Shown here piece by piece: positions 16,909 through 23,580 of a stretch of 64,000 nt of DNA. Origin of the DNA: an uncultured Ruminococcus sp. (lineage in GTDB: Bacteria; Bacillota; Clostridia; Oscillospirales; Ruminococcaceae). Positions within the stretch are counted from its first letter, which is position 1; every line of letters begins with the position of its first letter. The DNA is taken from NCBI GenBank assembly GCA_902788785.1, contig CADALT010000007.1, forward strand, positions 26,027 through 90,026. Reading direction: 5' to 3'. The notes beneath the pieces were generated by a model. The model was given only the letters and a program-made list of their open reading frames with translations, searched no databases and was not told where the DNA came from. Position numbers and translations under genes: made by a program.

Positions 16909-17888
16909 TAAAGTTCCTCCTGTCTGTTTCTGTAGCTTTGCGGTGTGACACCCATCACGTCACGAAAAGCTGCCGAGAACTTTGAAGCGTTGTCATAGCC
17001 CAGCCGCTGTGCGATCTCGGCTATGCTCATATCCCTTTCGGATATGAGCATTGCAGCTGCCGCTTTCATCTTGTAGCTCTTTATATACTGATATATAGGC
17101 GTACCGTACACCGCCCTGAACACCTTGCGCAGGGTCGCAGGTGGCATACCCGAAAGCTTTGCAAGCTCCTCCGCTGTGAAGCTCTTATTCAGACTGCCCG
17201 TGATGAGCGTATGTATCTCCTTTACCTTGTCGGTCTGACTTGCAGGAAAATACTGCCTTTGCTCCGAATACTGCGTGGGGTCCACCGTATCCAGCATAAG
17301 CAGCAGCTCGGCTATCTTCACCTTGTAAAAGTCGAGCCTTCTTATACTTTTCGGAGCATGATAAAGCTGCGAGAACAGCTGATTGAACGGCTCGTTCGTG
17401 CGCAGCAGAAATTCCTTGTTGTCAGCACAGAATTTTTCCGCCAGTGCATCAAGGTCCAGGTGGATAAAGGGCATCTCCCTTTTCAGAGCTGCCTCTGCCA
17501 GCCCGCTGATAAAACCGATGGTTATGCCGTGATAGTGGGAGAGGGGCATCTCGACATTGCCTGCGTGGTGCACACGCCTGTCTATGCGCAGGTCGCCTGC
17601 CTCCATATAGTAGTGTCCGCCCAGAGCATTCTCATGTTCTATGCGCCCCTCACGGCAATGATCTATACACAGCACCGTTTCGACATTCTGATACTCCGAA
17701 ATGCAGCTTTTCAAATGAAAATCGTTGTACATCAGGTACACGCCCTCTGCCACACGGTACATGGTCATGAAGCCTTCGCCCGTGTCATCATCCAGCCTGA
17801 GCACCCTGCATTCCCCCTCTGCTGCGACCTCGTGTACGTTAGACCCGAAGCCTGCATTATCAAGGGAGTAGAACAGATCCTCGTTCAT
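16908..17888 (-). CDS. AraC-family regulator inside the ECF/ABC operon
   Basis: The protein has 326 residues from the ATG at 17888, overlapping the S-component stop (ATGA). The N-terminal ligand domain (1-220) has a HHAGNVEMPLSHYHG segment. The C-terminal double HTH (about 230-326) has ELAKLSGMPPATLRKVFR and IAQRLGYDNASKFSAAFRD, ending GVTPQSYR. This resembles the YbtA/PchR type of AraC activators that sense siderophores. It is the second gene of the operon it probably controls. Two direct repeats next to the operon's -35 are its likely binding site. The effector is unknown. Confidence 0.9.
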   Translation of the reverse strand: MNEDLFYSLDNAGFGSNVHEVAAEGECRVLRLDDDTGEGFMTMYRVAEGVYLMYNDFHLKSCISEYQNVETVLCIDHCREGRIEHENALGGHYYMEAGDLRIDRRVHHAGNVEMPLSHYHGITIGFISGLAEAALKREMPFIHLDLDALAEKFCADNKEFLLRTNEPFNQLFSQLYHAPKSIRRLDFYKVKIAELLLMLDTVDPTQYSEQRQYFPASQTDKVKEIHTLITGSLNKSFTAEELAKLSGMPPATLRKVFRAVYGTPIYQYIKSYKMKAAAAMLISERDMSIAEIAQRLGYDNASKFSAAFRDVMGVTPQSYRNRQEEL

Positions 17889-18451
17889 GCGATACCTGCC
17901 TTCACAAAATGCTTTTTCATGAGCTTTCTGCCCAGAAGTCCACCGATCACGCCGCAGATGAATGCTGCTGCGAACAGAACGGGGCACATCCATGTCGGCA
18001 TCAGTTTATTCACCGCATCGATATAATCCTGACCGAAATTCTGTCTGCTTGCCCAGTATTTCTCGGCTGCAAAAAACAGCGGCAGATAATTTCCGCCGAT
18101 CCACAGGCTGAACACGCCATTGGTCAGCACAGCTTTCGCAGCGCTTTTGTAATTTCCGCTTTTGTAAACAAGCTCAGCCAGCAGTCCCGTCACAACAGAC
18201 ACGACCAGCGGCTGCCAGCTCATGCCCGTAAGCAGCATCAGTGCGCCCATAATGACACTCATGATCCATATCATGCCGAATTTATTGACCCTTGTCAGGA
18301 ACAGCATGAACGGTATACCTCCGAGTATCGGCACGATGACCGCCAGCATCGGCAGGAATATGGGTATAGTGCCCATCATAGCCACGATGAAAACTATCAC
18401 AAAATAAATAGCAGAAAAAATACCGATGTTCACAAGATCTTTGCCTTTCAT
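17885..18451 (-). CDS. ECF transporter S component, MptD/Trep_Strep-like
   Basis: The protein has 188 residues with five or six membrane helices. It opens with MKGKDLVNIGIFSAIYFVI, the family's typical start, and ends in a basic LLGRKLMKKHF tail. It resembles the MptD/TIGR02185 group of S components, which bind the substrate and dock onto a shared or dedicated T-A module. Here T and A are encoded in the same operon, so this is a dedicated (group I) system. The substrate is unknown. It is the first gene, with GGAGGTAAGAG before the ATG and an inverted repeat just upstream of that. Confidence 0.82.
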   Translation of the reverse strand: MKGKDLVNIGIFSAIYFVIVFIVAMMGTIPIFLPMLAVIVPILGGIPFMLFLTRVNKFGMIWIMSVIMGALMLLTGMSWQPLVVSVVTGLLAELVYKSGNYKSAAKAVLTNGVFSLWIGGNYLPLFFAAEKYWASRQNFGQDYIDAVNKLMPTWMCPVLFAAAFICGVIGGLLGRKLMKKHFVKAGIA

Positions 18452-18467
18452 TCTCTTACCTCCCTAT

Positions 18468-18485
18468 AGTTAGATGAAACTAACT
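18468..18485 (-). promoter_or_regulatory. Inverted repeat AGTTAG-N6-CTAACT before the S-component gene
   Basis: The half-sites AGTTAG (18468-18473) and CTAACT (18480-18485) form a perfect 6-bp inverted repeat with a 6-bp spacer, lying just upstream of the ribosome-binding site. A close match (13 of 16 bases over the core) lies at the methyltransferase promoter at 45281-45298. It could be an operator or an mRNA stem. The half-sites resemble DtxR/MntR-type boxes, but the spacing differs. Confidence 0.45.
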
Positions 18486-18576
18486 TAATCACAAAAATTT
18501 ATAGCAGATCACACAATAAACTCTTATACATCATACGGTGCATAAGAGAACGATCGTGTCATTTACTACAGCTAAT

Positions 18577-18605
18577 ATTATATCACAGCAATTTGCAGAT
18601 TTCAA
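18577..18605 (-). promoter_or_regulatory. Promoter of the ECF/ABC operon
   Basis: On the minus strand TTGAAA (18600-18605), 17 bp, TATAAT (18577-18582). The leader is about 120 nt. Confidence 0.65.
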
Positions 18606-18635
18606 CTCCATTTTGTTCTTTGTACTCCATTTTGT
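18605..18635 (-). promoter_or_regulatory. Direct repeats abutting the -35, likely AraC site
   Basis: ACTCCATTTTGT occurs at 18605-18616 and again at 18624-18635 (plus-strand reading), a 19-bp period. The inner copy touches the -35 of the ECF/ABC operon promoter. Two direct half-sites next to the -35 are the classic arrangement for AraC activators. Confidence 0.55.
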
Positions 18636-18670
18636 ATATTTTTTCTTTGCCTTTCACAGTGGGTATACCA

Positions 18671-18713
18671 CATAAAAAACAGCCCATCGGAGCAGACCTC
18701 CGACAGGCTGTTT
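18671..18713 (-). terminator. Terminator of the GNAT/ABC-2 operon
   Basis: A long stem on the minus strand (ACAGCCTGTCGGAG with CTCCGATGGGCTGT, five-base loop) is followed by TTTTTTATG. Confidence 0.88.
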
Positions 18714-18717
18714 GAGT

Positions 18718-19527
18718 TTATGAACCCGTACCGTTGTATTTCGATGCGCCCAGCATCCAGAGCTTATAGCTCAAAAAGAAGAACACACAGCCTGCCGGCG
18801 GCGAAAGCCATGACAGCAAAGGCACGTCCTCCGGGCGCAGCACCACCAGTGCAGGATAATATGCGATGAACGCTATGGGTATTATGTAGGTGAATACGAA
18901 CCTGAACACCGTGGAAAATATGGTTATGGGGTATTTCGCATAGTCCTTGAAGCGGAAAGCCAGATCGAGTACGTAGAACGAATTCTCTATCCAGAAGCAT
19001 GAAGCTGCGCCTGCATTCTGCAGTGCCGCCATGACCAGCGATGCCGTCATCAGGTACACCGTCACCTTGACCACCGCAAGGGGTGTCACCGCCATCCCCA
19101 GCTTCGCCCAGGCATATACCAGTGTGCCTATACCGAAAGCCAGCTGACCCAGCCCCTTTACATCGAATATCTCCGACTCGTAGTAGAAAAACAGATTTAT
19201 CGGGCGAAAGCAATATTTTATAAAATCCCCCGAATATACCTGCTGCCTTAAACTCCAGTTATTATCCAGCATACACTGTGTCGGTGTGATGGATATGAGC
19301 GAAAATCCGTAAAGAAACAGTATCTCATAATAATTATACCCGTTTATCGAGGGAAAGTTCCCAAACATTATCCGGAAACTTACAAAACCTGCGATATTCG
19401 TAAATATCATGCCGAAAGTCGAAATGATGAAATCCGCACGGTAACTCATTTTGCTCTTTAAGTCCTGCGCCAGTATCTTGAAATATATGCGCAGATAAAA
19501 ACCAAGTCCTTTTCTTTTCATAAGCAT
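18718..19527 (-). CDS. ABC-2 type permease (DUF990-like), second subunit
   Basis: The protein has 269 residues and about six membrane helices, with RADFIISTFGMIF near the N-terminus and GYNYYEILFLYGF. It matches the ABC-2 permease family that occurs as a pair with another permease and a COG4586-type ATPase. Substrates of such systems are poorly known; lipids, peptides or polysaccharides are possible. It is the last gene of the operon GNAT-ATPase-permease-permease, separated from the first permease by about 210 bp containing a palindromic element. The start could be the ATG at 19527 or the one six bases later. Confidence 0.85.
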   Translation of the reverse strand: MLMKRKGLGFYLRIYFKILAQDLKSKMSYRADFIISTFGMIFTNIAGFVSFRIMFGNFPSINGYNYYEILFLYGFSLISITPTQCMLDNNWSLRQQVYSGDFIKYCFRPINLFFYYESEIFDVKGLGQLAFGIGTLVYAWAKLGMAVTPLAVVKVTVYLMTASLVMAALQNAGAASCFWIENSFYVLDLAFRFKDYAKYPITIFSTVFRFVFTYIIPIAFIAYYPALVVLRPEDVPLLSWLSPPAGCVFFFLSYKLWMLGASKYNGTGS

Positions 19528-19610
19528 TTGTCTCCATATATTTGTTTATCAGTATCTGTTTATGTGTATCCGTTTTTGGATACCCTCAAAGTCACGCACC
19601 GTTCTTCTGT

Positions 19611-19713
19611 TATAGTAAACGACATAAAAATTTTCCCATAGACCGACCGCAGAGCCTGTGATATTGGGAATTGCGGTCGGGATATGACAGAAAATTTATG
19701 TCGTTTAATATAT
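19611..19713. repeat. Intergenic palindromic element, intact long copy
   Basis: The left end TATAGTAAACGACATAAAAA and the right end (minus-strand reading) TATATTAAACGACATAAATT are inverted repeats. Inside is a second inverted repeat, CGACCGCA with TGCGGTCG. The copy is 103 bp and non-coding, between two permease genes of one operon. The whole copy can fold as a long stem-loop in the mRNA. Confidence 0.85.
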
Positions 19714-19738
19714 TTATCGCCTCGTAAAGTTCCATATC

Positions 19739-20542
19739 TCAGCCTCCGTTCACTGTTATCTGTCTGAGGGAATATCTCCAGAAAATGCAGCCTGCTGCCG
19801 TCATGACCAGCGCCCACATAAGCTGCATGGCAATAACGGGCAGCACCTCACCGACTGTCGGGTCGGCTTTAAGCAGAATGGTCAGCGGCGCATCATAGAC
19901 AGACCTGAAAGGCAGGCAGTCCACGACCTTCCTTAGCCCCTCGGGGAAGAATGCCAGCGGTATCGTTGCCCCCGAAAGCAGCAGCACTATCACCTGTTTC
20001 ATGATATTTATCCCCCAGATCGACTCCGTATACAGGCAGACTGTTCCCACGATAAAATCTATGCTGAAATTTATCACTACCGAAAGCACCACCGAGACTG
20101 CGAACCACAAAAGGTTCAGCCCGATGGGTACAGCCCCGTGGGTCAGCAGGGCTACTATTATAAAGGTAGGCAGGAACGTGGCAAAAAACTGCGTCACGAA
20201 TGTGCCCGAGTACGACCAGAACAAGTAGCTGCGGTAACTCATGGGCTTTAACAGGTCAAGGACTATCTTGCCCGTCTGTATATTCCTGCCTATCTCCCAG
20301 ACTGTGTACATCTCCATGAAATTGAACAGCGCCGTGGCAAGCACCAGATATATCAGCGTATCCGTAAATGTCATGCCGTTTACCGTGCCGCCCCCTGCGG
20401 ACGCATAGATGGACTTCCATAAAAAGTACACCACTGTCAGGTACAAAAGATTGCCTATGACCATCACGAACATCGCCAGACGATACTGCAATGACTCGAT
20501 GAGTCCCGCACGGGTGAGGGCTAAGAATTTTTTGAGCTTCAT
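19739..20542 (-). CDS. ABC-2 type permease, first subunit
   Basis: The protein has 267 residues with about six membrane helices (LAMFVMVIGNLLYLTVVYFLW, FFATFLPTFIIVALL). A long conserved loop with GRNIQTGKIVLDLLKPMSYR is typical of this permease type. It pairs with the 18718-19527 permease and the ATPase at 20539. The start overlaps the ATPase stop (ATGA). Confidence 0.87.
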   Translation of the reverse strand: MKLKKFLALTRAGLIESLQYRLAMFVMVIGNLLYLTVVYFLWKSIYASAGGGTVNGMTFTDTLIYLVLATALFNFMEMYTVWEIGRNIQTGKIVLDLLKPMSYRSYLFWSYSGTFVTQFFATFLPTFIIVALLTHGAVPIGLNLLWFAVSVVLSVVINFSIDFIVGTVCLYTESIWGINIMKQVIVLLLSGATIPLAFFPEGLRKVVDCLPFRSVYDAPLTILLKADPTVGEVLPVIAMQLMWALVMTAAGCIFWRYSLRQITVNGG

Positions 20543-21540
20543 TCTACCCCTCCTTCGTATATGCGCTTTATGACCTCTTCACTGGATATCTCCTCCAACT
20601 GCATATCCCTTATATCGTGGGAATTTTGCAGCTGTGAGAGCACGCTCACGACCTTCTGTTCGTCCTCGTTGACCAGTACAGATATCCAGTTGTCGTCCGT
20701 CTTGACCGAGCACATCGGCAGTTCCTCCGCAATGCGCTGAGCTTCCTGTTCCATATCCCCACGCACTCGCAGTTTCAGCGTGCGGTACGCTCCGAAGAAC
20801 TTTTTCAGGTGTTCGATGTCGTTATCGTAAAGCATCTTGCCGTGGTCGATTATAACTATCCTTTCGCACAGCGCATCCACATCGCCCATATCATGGGTCG
20901 TCAGTATGACCGTGGTATTCTTGCGGCGGTTTAGTTCAGCGATGAGAGTACGTATCTTCGCTTTCATCGAAACATCAAGCCCGATGGTCGGCTCGTCAAG
21001 GAACACTATCTTCGGGTCATGCAGGAAAGCCGCCAGTATATCGCTGAGTGTCCTCTGACCCAGCGACATCTGTCTTACAGGCTTGTGCAGCAGCGGTTCG
21101 ATATCCACCAGCGACCCGTACAGCGACATCATCTCATCATACTGTTCATCGGGTATCATGTATATATCTTTCAGCAGTTTGAAAGACTCTATCAGCGGCA
21201 GTGCCCACCACAGCTGCGACCTCTGCCCGAATACCACACCGATGTTCTGCGCATTTCTCGTGCGGTTTTTGTAGGGCACGCAGCCGTTCACCGTTATTTC
21301 CCCGGAGGACGGTTCAAGCACGCCCGTCATCATCTTTATGGTTGTTGATTTGCCTGCGCCGTTAGGCCCCAGATAGCCCACTATCTCGCCCTGCTTTATC
21401 TCCATGGATATATCGTCCACAGCTTTCACCGTGTGGTATCTGCGTGAGAACAAATCCTTTATACTGCCCTTCAGACCCTCACGCCTGTCAGGCACACGAA
21501 ATTCTTTGGTTATGTTTTTTATCTCTATTATGTTTTCCAT
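20539..21540 (-). CDS. ABC transporter ATPase for the ABC-2 permease pair
   Basis: The protein has 333 residues. The N-terminal EFRVPDRREGLKGSIKDLF extension is typical of COG4586 ATPases. Walker A GPNGAGKST, signature MSLGQRTLSD and Walker B IVFLDEPTIGLD are all present. The C-terminal approximately 90 residues form a regulatory domain. It drives transport through the two following permeases. It lies 42 bp downstream of the GNAT gene with AAAGGAGA before the ATG, so it is probably cotranscribed from 22112-22140. Confidence 0.9.
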   Translation of the reverse strand: MENIIEIKNITKEFRVPDRREGLKGSIKDLFSRRYHTVKAVDDISMEIKQGEIVGYLGPNGAGKSTTIKMMTGVLEPSSGEITVNGCVPYKNRTRNAQNIGVVFGQRSQLWWALPLIESFKLLKDIYMIPDEQYDEMMSLYGSLVDIEPLLHKPVRQMSLGQRTLSDILAAFLHDPKIVFLDEPTIGLDVSMKAKIRTLIAELNRRKNTTVILTTHDMGDVDALCERIVIIDHGKMLYDNDIEHLKKFFGAYRTLKLRVRGDMEQEAQRIAEELPMCSVKTDDNWISVLVNEDEQKVVSVLSQLQNSHDIRDMQLEEISSEEVIKRIYEGGVE

Positions 21541-21582
21541 ATTGTATCTCCTTTAACGTTTTATCGGTTCTCCCCTATGCTG

Positions 21583-22053
21583 TCAATTTATCATCTTTTC
21601 AAGCACAAAAAGTCTGTCATCATTCAGCCTGCGTATACCGTCCTTGTGGTCATACCCCATTTTCCGGTAGAACTCCACCGCTGTAATGGACGCAGGTACT
21701 TCTATGCGTTTTGCCCACAGAAAGAACTCGTCCTTTTCCAAAGTCCCGATGATCATCCGCCCGATACCCTTTCCCTGATATTCGGGAAGTACAAATATCG
21801 TATACAGACTGCTCTCATCTTCCCTGCCCCAATAGGGTCCGATAGCCCCACAGCCAATGATGCGTACACCATCACACACGACATACAGGTGCATCCATCC
21901 CGAACGCTCGATAAGCTTTTCGGCAGTCAGGAAGCTGATATCATTCTCTATATACTCCTGCGTGTAGTCCTTGATATTTGTGGTGCGAAGTGTTTTTGCG
22001 ATCACCTCTGCAAGTTCGGCAGCATCTTCTTTTTCAAATCTTCTTATCTCCAT
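21583..22053 (-). CDS. GNAT-family N-acetyltransferase
   Basis: The protein has 156 residues from the ATG at 22053, behind AGGAGGAG. The acetyl-CoA motif is LPEYQGKGIGRMIIG (about residues 83-97), followed by VEFYRKMGY, the usual final beta-helix signature. The substrate cannot be read from the sequence; candidates are small amines or antibiotics. It is the first gene of an operon with an ABC-2 exporter, which would fit a resistance or modification function, but this is inference. The promoter overlaps the divergent AraC promoter. Confidence 0.88.
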   Translation of the reverse strand: MEIRRFEKEDAAELAEVIAKTLRTTNIKDYTQEYIENDISFLTAEKLIERSGWMHLYVVCDGVRIIGCGAIGPYWGREDESSLYTIFVLPEYQGKGIGRMIIGTLEKDEFFLWAKRIEVPASITAVEFYRKMGYDHKDGIRRLNDDRLFVLEKMIN

Positions 22054-22084
22054 GAAGGCTCCTCCTTTACCTTTTGTTCTTATG

Positions 22085-22113
22085 TTGACTTGTGCGTTTT
22101 TGTGTGATATAAT
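22085..22113 (+). promoter_or_regulatory. Promoter of the AraC gene at 22184
   Basis: TTGACT (22085-22090), 17 bp, TATAAT (22108-22113). Its -10 overlaps the -10 of the opposite-strand GNAT promoter. Confidence 0.85.
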
Positions 22114-22140
22114 TATATTACAGCAATGCCTGTGTGTCAA
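22112..22140 (-). promoter_or_regulatory. Promoter of the GNAT/ABC-2 operon
   Basis: On the minus strand TTGACA (22135-22140), 17 bp, TATAAT (22112-22117). It overlaps the plus-strand promoter by two bases, so RNA polymerase cannot occupy both at once. Confidence 0.85.
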
Positions 22141-22183
22141 TCGTGATATTGCAGATAGATATAACAAAAAGGAAAGTGACAGC

Positions 22184-23155
22184 ATGAAGATTTTTTGCAA
22201 CTGGTACGATCTCGAAGTCAACAGCGACCGCAGCGAAAAGGTGCGCTACAGTTTTACAGACCTGCCGATAGGCTTCTTTTCAGGGCGGCACAGCGCCTAT
22301 GCAAACAGCTCGATGCCTGCCCATTGGCACGAAGATATCGAGCTTTTAGTCCCATTCGACGGTGAGGTCGTTTATAACATTAACGGCAAACTTGTTAAAG
22401 TCGGCAAGGGTGAGGGCATACTTATAAATTCACGCAGGATACATTCGTCCGTCACGGAGGACTTGCGTGATTGTTATTATAATCTGCTCATTTTCCATCC
22501 TATGCTGCTGTGCGTTTCAAAGGATGTGGAACAGCAGCTGGTACAGCCCATAATAAATTCGTCCTTCGACTACATACTTTTACAGAAAGGCACACCCTGG
22601 CACGAGAATGTGCTGGCATGGTTCTCGCTGATAAAGCGAAAGCTCAGCATACCGGGCACCGACCGCATAATCAAGCCGAAAGAGCGTGATATGGTGAAAT
22701 CTGCGGTGGTGGGCTTTGTGAACCTTATCTGGAACGAGCTGGCTGAAAACATCACCCCCGATGACAAGCCCCAGCCCGAGTGTTCACAGCTTTCGTCCAT
22801 GAAATCCATGATAGCTTATATAGATGCCCATTATGCCGAGAAGATAAAGCTTGAAGACATTGCGGCGGCAGGCTTCGTATCAAAGCGCACCTGCGGAAAT
22901 ATGTTCGAGCGCTTTCTCTACACGCCGCCCATGAAATACCTCAACGAGTACCGCCTGAAAAAGAGCATCGAGCTGCTGCGGGGCACGGATATGACCATCA
23001 CCGAGATAGCCCTTGCCTGCGGCTTTTCGGGGGCAAGCTATTTTGCCGAATCCTTCCGCAGAGAGCTGGGCAAAAGTCCCGGTGAATACCGCAAAGATAT
23101 CGAGAACGACGACCTCGAACAAGCGGTGCTGAGCTTTTGCGGAGTCCGCAGATAA
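22184..23155 (+). CDS. AraC-family regulator with cupin sensor domain
   Basis: The protein has 323 residues from the ATG at 22184, preceded by AAGGAAAG. The N-terminal cupin-like domain has the motif MPAHWHEDIELL (about 46-57). The C-terminal HTH pair (about 215-315) has KLEDIAAAGFVSKRTCGNMF and ITEIALACGFSGASYFAESFR, then SPGEYR. Such proteins usually activate carbohydrate genes on binding a sugar. No sugar operon is adjacent. It diverges from the GNAT/ABC-2 operon, which it might control. It is a single-gene unit with its own terminator. Confidence 0.9.
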   Translation: MKIFCNWYDLEVNSDRSEKVRYSFTDLPIGFFSGRHSAYANSSMPAHWHEDIELLVPFDGEVVYNINGKLVKVGKGEGILINSRRIHSSVTEDLRDCYYNLLIFHPMLLCVSKDVEQQLVQPIINSSFDYILLQKGTPWHENVLAWFSLIKRKLSIPGTDRIIKPKERDMVKSAVVGFVNLIWNELAENITPDDKPQPECSQLSSMKSMIAYIDAHYAEKIKLEDIAAAGFVSKRTCGNMFERFLYTPPMKYLNEYRLKKSIELLRGTDMTITEIALACGFSGASYFAESFRRELGKSPGEYRKDIENDDLEQAVLSFCGVRR

Positions 23156-23181
23156 AGGCTTATTTACAACTTAAACAAAGC

Positions 23182-23212
23182 GTCCGTAAACTTTATGTTT
23201 GCGGACTTTTTT
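23182..23212 (+). terminator. Terminator of the AraC gene
   Basis: GTCCGTAAAC (23182-23191) pairs with GTTTGCGGAC (23197-23206), followed by TTTTTT. Confidence 0.88.
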
Positions 23213-23344
23213 AATTTGATGTTTATCGACATCATATAGTTTTAAGCTTCATTTAATTTTTTATCTTATTAACAAAAAATCAGAGTAATTAACCATGAGG
23301 TTTTTCTCTTTTTTGAAAATATTTTGTGGATAAATTGAGAATTC

Positions 23345-23373
23345 TTGACATTATTTCCCATAGATGATATAAT
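23345..23373 (+). promoter_or_regulatory. Promoter of the first secreted repeat protein
   Basis: Full-consensus TTGACA (23345-23350), 17 bp, TATAAT (23368-23373). The context ATTCTTGAC...GATATAAT is shared with the paralogue's promoter at 37775. Confidence 0.88.
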
Positions 23374-23379
23374 ACAAAC

Positions 23380-23577
23380 TATACAAATAATTTATTAAAT
23401 ATTTTACAATATTTATCTGTAACCGGTGAACAGATCTGCGGTAATGATCGGGGGATCATAAATTAAGCATAATTAGCCGTTTAATTTTTTATTTACCGTG
23501 AAGTGATCTTTCGCCGTATAATACACAAGATATCCTCTGAGGGATAGGATAGTATCTGTGTGGTTTAAGGAGGACTA
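23380..23577 (+). promoter_or_regulatory. Approximately 200-nt leader of the first secreted repeat protein
   Basis: This non-coding stretch lies between the consensus promoter and AAGGAGG. It contains a hairpin just before the ribosome-binding site (CACA-GATA-TCC with GGA-TATC-GTG, about 23526-23562). I looked for cyclic-di-GMP and other riboswitch cores and did not find one. Confidence 0.45.
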
Positions 23578-23580
23578 ATG

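Noticed and set aside
18465-18488. Classical Fur or DtxR box upstream of the S-component gene
   Set aside because: The half-sites are DtxR-like, but a 6-bp spacer does not fit the DtxR consensus, and no 19-bp Fur-type repeat is present. Kept only as an unnamed inverted repeat.
19560-19817. 85-codon minus-strand ORF
   Set aside because: It runs through the palindromic element and into the permease gene; no start signal or domain.
23380-23577. Cyclic-di-GMP riboswitch in the secreted-protein leader
   Set aside because: The conserved core sequences and the paired stems of class I or II are not present.
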